Positions 1-7,285 of a DNA stretch of 64,000 nucleotides are shown piece by piece. Source of the stretch: Palsa-504 sp963705835 (GTDB lineage: Bacteria; Actinomycetota; Actinomycetes; Streptosporangiales; Streptosporangiaceae); NCBI GenBank assembly GCA_963705835.1, contig CAVPLC010000102.1, forward strand, positions 9,731 to 73,730. Reading direction: 5' to 3'. A model generated the notes under the pieces. The model saw only the letters and a program-made list of their open reading frames with translations. It was not told the DNA's origin and made no database searches. Each line of letters opens with the position of its first letter. The first letter of the stretch is position 1. The position numbers and the translations under genes were made by a program.

Positions 1-59
1 TTAACGCGCCATAAACATCAATCCGCCGCCGTCAAAAATCCGTTAACGGTTCGGGACGG

Positions 60-207
60 GCGCGCGGCTGACGAGGTGAAAGGCCCGGGGGCGCGCGGCT
101 GACGGAGTGAAGGCCCGGGGGCGCGCGGCTGACGGAGTGAAGGCCCGGAGGCGCGCGGCCAAACGGGCGAAGGCCCGGAGGCGCGCGGCAACGGAGTGAA
201 ACCCGAG
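60..207. repeat. Tandem repeat, about 30 bp x 4.9
   Basis: Units begin with GCGCGCGGC at 60, 91, 121, 151 and 181 and end in GGCCCGGGG or GGCCCGGAG. Units two and three are almost identical and the fourth is diverged. The last unit runs directly into the first GTGAAA palindrome. No coding potential is recognised. A short CCGTTAACGG palindrome lies just upstream at 40-49. Confidence 0.9.
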
Positions 208-245
208 TTTCACCGCCCTCTAGGCAGGTGAAACCCTGGTTTCAC
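196..245. repeat. Paired 18-bp palindromes, copy A
   Basis: GTGAAACCCGAGTTTCAC lies at 196-213 and GTGAAACCCTGGTTTCAC at 228-245, so the starts are 32 bp apart. The 14-bp spacer contains CTCTAGG. The same layout with the same 32-bp period recurs at 24508-24557 and 49715-49764. It could be a tandem operator for a dimeric regulator or a REP-like double hairpin. Confidence 0.9.
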
Positions 246-596
246 CTCATTGGGTGGGGCGCTCGGACGGGCTAAGTGGCGGCGATGGCGATGGGTGTGG
301 TGAATGAGAGCGCCGTGATGCGCTTGATGCGCCAAGATCGCGATGGATCCGGGCCCTGTGGTTGGTCCGGGAGACCCCAGAGCCGTATGCCAAGTGTGAA
401 AACACTCGCAGGTTGACCGTCGAGGCGACGATCCCGCTCTGACCTAGCCGAACGCGAACATCGTCCCCTATCTGTTGGGCCGGCGTGACCTAAGCCCCGT
501 TCACTGGTGCGGCGCGAGGGCAGCGCAGCGGCAAAGTAAGGCTGAACTCACGCTTTCGCCCGCAGCCAATTGGCGCGGACACCCGACGCGCGCCTG
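246..596. other. Gene-less stretch upstream of padR-like gene
   Basis: I see no convincing gene here. Short open frames lack actinomycete codon bias and protein similarity I can recognise. The region separates the repeat block from the leaderless-looking PadR gene. Confidence 0.5.
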
Positions 597-618
597 TATC
601 ATGTTCTGCATGGTACAT
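595..618 (+). promoter_or_regulatory. Leaderless promoter and possible PadR operator
   Basis: TATCAT at 597-602 is a good -10 box placed seven bases before the ATG at 610, the usual spacing for leaderless actinobacterial genes. TGTA (595-598) pairs with TACA (614-617), and ATGT (601-604) with ACAT (615-618), so an imperfect dyad covers the start. PadR regulators bind ATGT/ACAT dyads, so autoregulation is plausible. The 10-bp gap differs from the common 8 bp. Confidence 0.45.
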
Positions 619-957
619 GGTGGCGCATCTAACCTGCTGGCTCAGATGCGGCGGGGTGCGATCGAGTTCTGCGTCCTCGCCCTGCTGCGCGAGGAGGAGC
701 GCTACGGCCTTGAACTCTCGCGCACGCTGGCGGCTGATGGCCTGGTGACGAGCGAGGGAACGATGTACCCCCTGCTGGCGCGGCTGCGGCAGGACGGGCT
801 CGTCGAGACCACGTGGCATGAGTCGCCGCAGGGGCCTCCCCGTCGCTACTACCGGCTGACCAAAGACGGCCGCGCCGCGCTCGATGCCTTCACCGTGCAG
901 TGGCAGCAGTTTCGCAACGCCGTCGACAGCCTGCTGGATGGGAGGCCAGCCTCATGA
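610..957 (+). CDS. PadR family transcriptional regulator
   Basis: A 115-residue PadR-type repressor. The protein opens with LLAQMRRGAIEFCVLALLRE followed by a YGLEL helix and SEGTMYPLLARLRQDGLVE, the standard PadR winged helix; the C-terminal helix QWQQFRNAVDSLL should dimerise. I chose the ATG at 610 because a TATCAT -10 box lies seven bases upstream and no ribosome site is visible; ATG 601 and 646 are alternatives. The stop overlaps the next start (ATGA), so it is co-translated with a membrane protein carrying a HAAS-like head, the usual PadR partner. Its inducer is unknown. Confidence 0.85.
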   Translation: MVHGGASNLLAQMRRGAIEFCVLALLREEERYGLELSRTLAADGLVTSEGTMYPLLARLRQDGLVETTWHESPQGPPRRYYRLTKDGRAALDAFTVQWQQFRNAVDSLLDGRPAS

Positions 958-2363
958 GCAAGCCCGGCACCGATGCCATCGTGAGCGACTACTTCTCGCG
1001 CTTGAGGCGGGCACTCGCTCCGCTGCCGAGGACCCGCAGGGACCAACTCATGGACGACCTCATGGACCACGTCACCGCGGCGCGGGCCGGGCTGACACAT
1101 GAGTCGGAGGCGTCGGTGCGCGACATCTTCGATCATCTCGGCGAGCCCGAAGACATCGCCGCCGAGGCGCTCGCCGCCGAGGCGCTTCCCGCTGATATCC
1201 GGGCCTCCGGCCGCCGGAGACTCGGTTCGGCCCTGCTGACACGGTGTTATGCGATCGTATCGGTGCGGGCGCGCAGTCGGCACCGCCGACGGCCATGGAT
1301 TGTGCTAGTGACGGCCGCGGCGGCCGTGATAGCGATCGCTGTCGCGCTGGTGATCGCCCTGACCAGCCAGCCGCCCGCTGCTTCCCCGGGGATCCCGGCG
1401 TACTACGTCGCGCTCAACGACGCGCTGAGCCAACGCTCCCCCGACCAGGTCGTTGTGGGCGGCACGTTCACCGGCGCACGGCTGGCCACGGTCAGCCCGC
1501 CTGCGCACGGCACGTTCGTCGGCATGACCGGCGCAGCGGACGACCGGACTTTCGTCCTCGGTGCCCAGCCGTTCCCGTTCTCGCCCAGTTGGTGGGGAGA
1601 GGAACCGCGGACCTGGTACCTGCTTCGCATCGCCCCCGGCACGGACGATCCCGCCCGGCTGGCCAGGCTGCCCATCCCGGCGACGCCATTCGGCCTCGAG
1701 GTGGCCGGGATGGCGCTGTCCCCCGACGGCAGCGAGTTCGCCGTCGCGCTGGAGCCGAACACGACGATGACTTCAGGTCCGGAACTGCTGAGGATCTACT
1801 CGGTTGCCACCGGGGCGCTGTTGCGGACGTGGACCGGGCCGCCCAGCAACGTGACCTGGGACGGATACCTGGGCCGGGACAACAACACCACGCTTTCCTG
1901 GCTGGCCGACGGGTACACGCTGGTATTCGACTATGGTGCGGGGGGCCGGATGCTGGACACGAGCCGTCCGGGGCACGACCTGATCGCGGACAGCCGACCA
2001 ACCGCCTGGTCCATATCGGTCAATGCCTGCAGCAGACCGGTGGTCACCTCAGATGGGAAGACGGTCGTCTGCGCCACCACCGGTTCGCAAGACATTGCCG
2101 TAGCCACGGACGGCACCTGTTCCGGGGCACTCGTTGAGTATTTGACGGCGACTGGGACGCCGGCCCGCACGCTGTACCAGGCGAACTGCGGCACCGACGG
2201 CGAAGTCCTGTGGGTCAGCTCTTCCGGCGAAGCGCTGATCGGGTACTTGAACAAGCCTGGCCAGGCAAGTCCCGTGGTGGGTGTGATCACCCAGGGCAAG
2301 TTCAGGCCGCTGGCCTTCCCGCTGGCCAGCGGCGTTCCTCTCCCCGATGGGGTCGCCTGGTAG
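954..2363 (+). CDS. PadR-partner membrane protein with extracytoplasmic beta domain
   Basis: 469 residues. Residues 1-80 form a helical HAAS/DUF1700-like region (YFSRLRRALAPLPRTRRDQL, DIFDHLGEPEDIAAEAL), the module normally encoded beside PadR regulators. A basic stretch RHRRRPW is followed by one membrane helix (about residues 118-140), and the remaining 320 residues look like a secreted WD40/TolB-like beta domain with repeats such as LSPDGSEFAVAL and WLADGYTLVFDY. The start ATG overlaps the PadR stop. It probably signals between the envelope and PadR, but no catalytic motif is seen. Fusion of the small HAAS head to a large sensor-like domain is inferred from composition. Confidence 0.7.
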   Translation: MSKPGTDAIVSDYFSRLRRALAPLPRTRRDQLMDDLMDHVTAARAGLTHESEASVRDIFDHLGEPEDIAAEALAAEALPADIRASGRRRLGSALLTRCYAIVSVRARSRHRRRPWIVLVTAAAAVIAIAVALVIALTSQPPAASPGIPAYYVALNDALSQRSPDQVVVGGTFTGARLATVSPPAHGTFVGMTGAADDRTFVLGAQPFPFSPSWWGEEPRTWYLLRIAPGTDDPARLARLPIPATPFGLEVAGMALSPDGSEFAVALEPNTTMTSGPELLRIYSVATGALLRTWTGPPSNVTWDGYLGRDNNTTLSWLADGYTLVFDYGAGGRMLDTSRPGHDLIADSRPTAWSISVNACSRPVVTSDGKTVVCATTGSQDIAVATDGTCSGALVEYLTATGTPARTLYQANCGTDGEVLWVSSSGEALIGYLNKPGQASPVVGVITQGKFRPLAFPLASGVPLPDGVAW

Positions 2364-2436
2364 CTCACCGTCCTCTCGCCAAATTCGGGCATCTCGCGCT
2401 GACTGGCCGACCGCCGAAGGTACCCGTGGTGTTCGG

Positions 2437-2462
2437 GGGAACCGTGCTTTGCGGGGGTTCCC
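2437..2462 (+). terminator. Possible hairpin terminator
   Basis: GGGAACC at 2437-2443 and GGTTCCC at 2456-2462 form a seven-base stem with a 12-base loop, 74 bases after the preceding stop. No U tract follows. The rest of 2364-2637 shows nothing else I can support. Confidence 0.3.
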
Positions 2463-2637
2463 GCGCCGGGCAGCTTCCGCGGTCCGTAAAGGGACGGTAT
2501 ATCCCAGTGCATCGAAACCACCACCAAACCAGGACCAACCACGCAAATGGGACGGGTGCGGGCGACGGCGCTTGGTGCGCCGGCCCCACGGATCACTTCG
2601 CACCAGTCCGCGCTGTTGGGCAGAATTAGGCCCGCGG

Positions 2638-3558
2638 CTAGGCGGCGGCGTCTGGGGCGTCGGGGTTGGAGGCGGCGGGCTCGGGAGCGGCTGGGCCTGG
2701 CTGGACTGCGGCGGGGTGGACTGCGGCGGGGTGGGCTGCGGCGGGGTGGGCTGCGGCGGGGTGGGCTGGGTCGGGGGCGGGGAACTCGGGGGTGTGGGGG
2801 CGAGCGGTGGCCTGGTCGATCCAGCGGCCGATGCGGTCGACGAGTTCCTGGCCGACGGCGGCCTCGGCGTGGCCCATCCCGGGCAGGAGCCACAGCTCTT
2901 TGGGCTCGCCGGCGGCCATGTAGAGCTGCCGGGCGTGCTCGGGCGGGAAGTACGGGTCCTTGTCACCATGCACGATCAGCAGCGGAACCGGCGCGATCTT
3001 GGCCGCCGCCTCGGCCGGGGGGACCGGGATCAGCTTCCAGCCTTCCGGGCTGATCCTGGTCTTCAGCCACCGCCTGGTCACGAACCGGCCCAGCCGGTGC
3101 TCGACGGCCAGGTGCACCCGGCGCATCCGCTCGGTGCCGCGGTAATACCAGCGGCCGGGGCCGCTGACCGACACCACCGCGTCCAGGCCGCCGATCAGGC
3201 CGGCGTGCCGGAGCACGACCGAGGCGCCCATGGAGAAGCCGACCGCGGCGATCCGCCGGTAACCGAGCTCGCGGGCCCAGGCGACGGCCACATCCAGGTC
3301 CTTGACCTCCCGGTCGCCCAGCGTGGACAGCCCGCCGGAGCGGCCGTGACCGCGGAAGTCGAAGGTCACCACGCCCGCCATATGGTTGAACCGGTTGGCG
3401 ATGCGCCAGACGTTCGGGCGCTGCCAGGACAGCGTGAACCCGTGCGCGACGACGATGGCCAGGTCTGCAGGGCCTGGGAGGTGGATGGCGTCGATCGGGA
3501 CGCCGTCCTCAGTGACCAGGGTCGTTGCCGTCACCACAAGCTTGGTCAATGCTTTCAC
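2638..3558 (-). CDS. Alpha/beta hydrolase with HPAAA-repeat tail
   Basis: 306 residues. The fold is clear: oxyanion-side motif VVAHGF (about 37-41), DFRGHGRSGG, nucleophile elbow GFSMGA with Ser109, acid in LIVHGDKDPYFP and histidine in LLPGMGHAE. These are the Ser-Asp-His parts of a serine hydrolase or thioesterase; the substrate cannot be read. After about residue 255 the protein is a low-complexity tail with five HPAAA/HPAAV-type units, encoded by a 15-bp tandem repeat and likely disordered. It is a lone gene, divergent from the cyclase gene. The GTG start is supported by a GAGG just upstream. Confidence 0.85.
   Translation of the reverse strand: MKALTKLVVTATTLVTEDGVPIDAIHLPGPADLAIVVAHGFTLSWQRPNVWRIANRFNHMAGVVTFDFRGHGRSGGLSTLGDREVKDLDVAVAWARELGYRRIAAVGFSMGASVVLRHAGLIGGLDAVVSVSGPGRWYYRGTERMRRVHLAVEHRLGRFVTRRWLKTRISPEGWKLIPVPPAEAAAKIAPVPLLIVHGDKDPYFPPEHARQLYMAAGEPKELWLLPGMGHAEAAVGQELVDRIGRWIDQATARPHTPEFPAPDPAHPAAAHPAAAHPAAVHPAAVQPGPAAPEPAASNPDAPDAAA
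2702..2776. repeat. 15-bp tandem repeat x5 inside hydrolase gene
   Basis: Units TGGACTGCGGCGGGG or TGGGCTGCGGCGGGG begin at 2702, 2717, 2732, 2747 and 2762 (the last diverged). Because the period is a multiple of three it stays in frame and writes the Pro/Ala/His-rich tail. Copy number is likely variable between strains. Confidence 0.9.
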
Positions 3559-3649
3559 CTCGACGTCAGGTTACCGCCGCGACCTGGGACTAGCGGACCG
3601 GGCCGCCGATGGTGAAAGCTACCGGGTAGCCGCCGAACGAAGGAGCATC

Positions 3650-4426
3650 ATGTCCGTGCTGAACGCCCTGACCGACGCGATCCGTGACGGCTCGGTGGAG
3701 GTGATCGACCTCACCGCGCCGCTGTCCGCGAGCACGCCGATCATCCAGCTGCCACCGCCGTTCGGCAACACGACGAGGTTCGGGCTGACCGAGATCAGCC
3801 ACTACGACGAGCGCGGACCCGCCTGGTACTGGAACGACATCGTGACCGGCGAGCACACCGGCACGCACTTTGATGCCCCGGTGCACTGGGTGACGGGGAA
3901 GGACGGCGAGGACGTGGCCCAGGTGCCCGCGGCGCGGCTGATCGCCCCGGCGGTGGTGCTCGACTTCAGCGCCGAGGCGGTCGCGGACCCGGACTTCCTG
4001 CTCGAGATCGACCACATCAAGCAGTGGGAGGCCGGGCACGGGCCGCTGCCCGAGGGCGGCTGGCTGCTGTACCGGACCGGCTGGGACGCCCGCTCGCACG
4101 ACCAGGCCGCGTTCCTCAACGCGAACGAGACCGGCCCGCATACCCCGGGGATCAGCATCGCGTGCGCGACCTGGCTGGCCGAGGAGGCGCCGATCCTCGG
4201 GCTCGGGACCGAGACGGTCGGCACCGACGCCGGGACCGCGCACTCCTTCGACCCGCCGTTCCCGTGCCATTCGTTCCTGCTCGGCGCGGGCAAGTACGGC
4301 CTGACCCAGCTGCAGAACCTGGCCCGGCTGCCCGCCACCGGCACGGTCGTGATCACCAGCCCGCTGCCCATCGTGGGCGGCTCGGGCTCCCCGTGCCGCG
4401 CGCTGGCCCTGGTCGAGCGTTCCTGA
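3650..4426 (+). CDS. Cyclase family / kynurenine formamidase-like protein
   Basis: 258 residues of the cyclase/formamidase superfamily. The metal-site signature HTGTHFDAPVHW (about residues 69-80) is intact, and the C-terminal EADAGT-type region appears as VGTDAGTAHSFDPPFPCH. The family hydrolyses amide or lactone bonds with bound Zn or Mn. The start ATG follows AAGGAG at good spacing. It ends two bases before a TPP-dependent decarboxylase-like gene, so the two are one transcript and probably successive steps of one degradation pathway. The actual substrate is not evident. Confidence 0.85.
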   Translation: MSVLNALTDAIRDGSVEVIDLTAPLSASTPIIQLPPPFGNTTRFGLTEISHYDERGPAWYWNDIVTGEHTGTHFDAPVHWVTGKDGEDVAQVPAARLIAPAVVLDFSAEAVADPDFLLEIDHIKQWEAGHGPLPEGGWLLYRTGWDARSHDQAAFLNANETGPHTPGISIACATWLAEEAPILGLGTETVGTDAGTAHSFDPPFPCHSFLLGAGKYGLTQLQNLARLPATGTVVITSPLPIVGGSGSPCRALALVERS

Positions 4427-4428
4427 GC

Positions 4429-6171
4429 ATGCGGGTCGCGGAGGCTGTCGGGCAGGGCCTGGCCAAGCTCGGCGCCGACACCGTGTTCGGCGTGGTCGGC
4501 AGCGGTAACTTCCACGTCACGAACGCGCTGATCGCGGGCGGAGCACGGTTCATCGCGGCCCGGCACGAGGGTGGCGCCACCGTGATGGCCGATGCCTGGG
4601 CCAGGACGACCGGCCGGCCGGGCACGGTCTCCGTGCACCAGGGACCGGGCCTGACCAACGCGATGACCGGCATCGCCGAAGCGGCCAAGAGCCGCACGCC
4701 GCTGGTGGTGCTCGCGGCGGAGGCGCCGGAGGTCAGGTCCAACTTCCATGTGGACGTGGCCGGGCTGGCCGCCGCCGTGGGCGCGGTCGCCGAGCGGATC
4801 TACTCCCCCGCCTCGGCGCTGGCCGACGCGGCCCGCGCGTACCAGACCGCGCTCGGCCGCCGGACCGTGATCCTCGCCATGCCGCTCAACGTCCAGGGCG
4901 CGCCGTGGGAGGCCGGCTCGGTACAGGCCCCGCCGCGTACCTATCCCCCTGGGCCCTCCCCCGAGGCGGTGACGGCGCTTGCCGCCCTGCTGCGCGGGTG
5001 CGAGCGGCCGGTGTTCATTGCGGGCCGCGGTGCACGCGGTCCTGGGGCCCGGCCCGGCTCGCTCGTCTCCGCGCGGGCGGAACTTGAACGGCTGGCGGAC
5101 GCGTGCGGCGCGCTGCTGGCCACGTCGGCTGTGGCCAAGGGGCTGTTCCGCGGCAACCCGTGGAGCCTGGACGTGAGCGGAGGGTTCGCCTCGCCGCTGG
5201 CGGCCGAGCTGATCACGGGCGCCGACGTGATCGTCGGCTGGGGGTGCTCGCTCAACATGTGGACGATGCGGCACGGCAAGCTGATCGGGACGGGCGCCAC
5301 GCTGATCCAGGTCGACGACGACGCCAGCGCGCTGGGCGCGCACCGGCCGGTCCACCTCGGCGTGCTCGGTGACGTGGCCGAGACCGCGCGGGCGGTCGCG
5401 GACGCGCTGGCTGACGGGCGCGACGGGGATGACGAGGGCGGGGCACCACCGACCGTTCGGAATAAAAAAGATAACGGTGGGGCACCTGGTGCGGCGGGGA
5501 CGCGGGGTGAGAGGGGCTACCGGTCGGCCGACCTGCGCGAGCGGATCGCCCGGGAGGTGCGGTGGCGGGACGTGCCGTTCGCGGACGAGAGCGACGGGGA
5601 CCGGATCGATCCTCGCGCGCTGTCGATCGCGCTGGATGACCTGCTGCCCGCCGAACGGACCGTGGCGGTGGACTCCGGGAACTTCATGGGTTACCCGAGC
5701 ATGTACCTGTCGGTCCCGGACGAGGCGGGCTTCTGCTTCACCCAGGCGTTCCAGTCGATCGGGCTGGGGCTGGCCTCGGCCATCGGCGCCGCGGTGGCGC
5801 GGCCGGACCGGCTGGCCGTGGCCGCGCTAGGGGACGGCGGCGCGCTGATGGGGGTCAGCGAGCTGGAGACCGTGGTGCGGCTGGCGATCCCGATGGTCGT
5901 GGTGGTCTACGACGACGAGGCGTACGGCGCGGAGGTGCACCACTTCGGGCCGGACGGCGACCCGCTGGAGACGGTCCGGTTCCCGCCCGTCAACATCGCG
6001 GCGATCGGCCGGGGATTCGGCTTCGAGGGCGTCACCGTGCGGACGGCGGCCGACCTCGGGGCGGTCCGTGCCTGGCTGGCGGGGCCGCGGGAGCGGCCGC
6101 TGCTCATCGACGCGAAGATCACCTCCTCCCGCGGGTCCTGGTGGCTGGAGGAGGCCTTCCGCGGCCACTGA
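4429..6171 (+). CDS. Thiamine pyrophosphate-dependent enzyme, acetolactate synthase-like
   Basis: 580 residues in three domains. The Pyr domain has the catalytic glutamate in ARHEGGATVMADAWAR, followed by a central nucleotide-fold domain and a PP domain with the TPP/Mg motif GDGGALMGVSELETV...YDDEAYG. The usual ASN/NN pair of the TPP motif is replaced by DD. It resembles acetolactate synthase, benzoylformate decarboxylase and related 2-oxo acid enzymes; the exact reaction is unknown. Between the central and PP domains sits a non-family, low-complexity insert (residues about 325-365) containing an AT-rich repeat element. It is transcribed with the upstream cyclase gene. Confidence 0.85.
   Translation: MRVAEAVGQGLAKLGADTVFGVVGSGNFHVTNALIAGGARFIAARHEGGATVMADAWARTTGRPGTVSVHQGPGLTNAMTGIAEAAKSRTPLVVLAAEAPEVRSNFHVDVAGLAAAVGAVAERIYSPASALADAARAYQTALGRRTVILAMPLNVQGAPWEAGSVQAPPRTYPPGPSPEAVTALAALLRGCERPVFIAGRGARGPGARPGSLVSARAELERLADACGALLATSAVAKGLFRGNPWSLDVSGGFASPLAAELITGADVIVGWGCSLNMWTMRHGKLIGTGATLIQVDDDASALGAHRPVHLGVLGDVAETARAVADALADGRDGDDEGGAPPTVRNKKDNGGAPGAAGTRGERGYRSADLRERIAREVRWRDVPFADESDGDRIDPRALSIALDDLLPAERTVAVDSGNFMGYPSMYLSVPDEAGFCFTQAFQSIGLGLASAIGAAVARPDRLAVAALGDGGALMGVSELETVVRLAIPMVVVVYDDEAYGAEVHHFGPDGDPLETVRFPPVNIAAIGRGFGFEGVTVRTAADLGAVRAWLAGPRERPLLIDAKITSSRGSWWLEEAFRGH
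5440..5486. repeat. AT-rich CCGTTCGGAA element (copy 1) with flanking 8-bp duplication
   Basis: ACCGTT at 5452-5457 and AACGGT at 5473-5478 bound an AT-rich core CGGAATAAAAAAGAT. The element is flanked by direct repeats GGGGCACC at 5440-5447 and 5479-5486, which looks like a target-site duplication. It is in frame inside the TPP enzyme and encodes VRNKKDN. Confidence 0.75.
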
Positions 6172-6222
6172 CCGCGGGGCGGCTACCGTAACAGGCGAGG
6201 GCCGGGACGAGGGAGCCACACC

Positions 6223-6990
6223 ATGAACGATTACCCCGCCGCACTCACCGCGACGAATCACGTCGCACCCGTGCCGCGCCGCATCCGGGCGTTCGCCGGG
6301 GGCGAGAAGGTTCTGGACACGACACGGGCGCTGTACGTCTGGGAATGGCCCAACTATCCGCAGTACTACATCCCGCTGGCCGACGTGCGCGTCGACCTGC
6401 TGGACCCGGAGGGACACGCCCAGCAGACGGCCCGCGGCGTGGTGGAGGTGCACGGCCTGCGGGCTGGGACCGTGCACCGGCCGCGCGCGGCCAGGGTGCT
6501 GGCCGAATCGCCGATTGCCGGACTGAGCGGCACCGTGCGTTTCGACTGGGGCGCGATGGACGCGTGGTACGAGGAGGACGAGCAGGTGTTCGTCCACCCG
6601 CGCAGCCCGTACACCCGGGTCGACGCGCTGCGCTCGCACCGTGCGGTACATCTCGAGCTGGACGGCGTGGTGCTGGCCGACGCGTGCTCGTCGGTCATGG
6701 TTTTCGAGACCGGCCTGCCGACTCGCTACTACCTGAGCCGGACCGACGTCGACTTCAGGCACCTCGTCCCCACCGATACCGTGACCGCGTGCCCGTACAA
6801 GGGCGTGACCAGCGGCTACTGGTCCGTCGAGGCGGGCGGCACGGTGCACGCGGACGTGGCGTGGACCTACGACTTCCCGACCCGCCAGCTGCTGCCCATC
6901 GCCGGGATGATCGCCTTCTACAACGAGAGGGTCGACATCATCCTGGACGGCGAGCCGCTGGAGCGGCCGAAGACTCATTTCTTCAGCTAG
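6223..6990 (+). CDS. DUF427 domain protein (two copies)
   Basis: 255 residues. The C-terminal half has the DUF427 pattern RTDVDFRHLVPTDTVTACPYKG followed by GYWSVEAGG and the terminal AFYNERVDIILDGE. The N-terminal half repeats a weaker version (IRAFAGGEKVLDTTRALYVWE and DEQVFVHPRSPYTRVDAL). DUF427 is a small beta-rich domain of unknown biochemical role, common in actinobacteria. The gene follows the TPP enzyme by about 50 bases with GGGAG before the ATG, so it may be co-transcribed. Confidence 0.8.
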   Translation: MNDYPAALTATNHVAPVPRRIRAFAGGEKVLDTTRALYVWEWPNYPQYYIPLADVRVDLLDPEGHAQQTARGVVEVHGLRAGTVHRPRAARVLAESPIAGLSGTVRFDWGAMDAWYEEDEQVFVHPRSPYTRVDALRSHRAVHLELDGVVLADACSSVMVFETGLPTRYYLSRTDVDFRHLVPTDTVTACPYKGVTSGYWSVEAGGTVHADVAWTYDFPTRQLLPIAGMIAFYNERVDIILDGEPLERPKTHFFS

Positions 6991-7011
6991 TGCTGCGGCC
7001 GGTCTGATTCA

Positions 7012-7068
7012 GCCGGAACGATGTGGCGGCGTGACGGTTATAACCGTCTCAGCGTCACATCGTGCCGG
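7012..7068. repeat. Nested inverted repeat, possible bidirectional terminator
   Basis: A perfect 16-bp palindrome GACGGTTATAACCGTC (7033-7048) lies inside a second dyad CGATGTG (7019-7025)/CACATCG (7056-7062), itself bounded by CCGG on both sides. It stands between two convergent genes, so it could terminate both; the central AT step and perfect symmetry also fit a regulator or recombinase site. Confidence 0.7.
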
Positions 7069-7133
7069 ACGGGGCAAGCGGGTTCCGCGACCGGCTGGGT
7101 CGCGAGCGGCGTGGCGGGGGCACGAAGCGGTGC

Positions 7134-7157
7134 CCGTTCCGTATAAAAAGATGACGG
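7134..7157. repeat. AT-rich CCGTTCGGAA element (copy 2)
   Basis: CCGTTCCG followed by TATAAAAAGATGACGG matches the copy at 5452 in order and spacing, including the A-run, GAT and closing ACGG. It is intergenic, between the convergent DUF427 and ammonium transporter genes. Confidence 0.7.
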
Positions 7158-7209
7158 CGGGTCAGCCGGGCGGGACGGGCGGGGAGTTACGGCGGTTATT
7201 TGCAGGGAA

Positions 7210-7242
7210 GTATCCGGGCACCTGCGATGGGTACCCGGATAC
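7210..7242 (-). terminator. Hairpin downstream of ammonium transporter gene
   Basis: GTATCCGGG at 7210-7218 and CCCGGATAC at 7234-7242 form a nine-base stem with a 15-base loop, 44 bases beyond the transporter stop. There is no clear U tract. The remainder of 6991-7285 holds only the two repeats listed separately. Confidence 0.45.
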
Positions 7243-7285
7243 GCCCCTGGTTGCGCTACGGCCGCACGTAGCGCAAGCTCGCCGG

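Noticed and set aside
60..207. Possible CRISPR array in the 30-bp repeats
   Set aside because: Units are contiguous with no unique spacers, and no cas gene is present.
4940..4975. A third copy of the C-rich element in the TPP enzyme gene (CCTATCCCCCTGGGCCCTCC)
   Set aside because: Only about 20 bases resemble it, and it lies in a natural Pro-rich linker, so chance similarity cannot be excluded.
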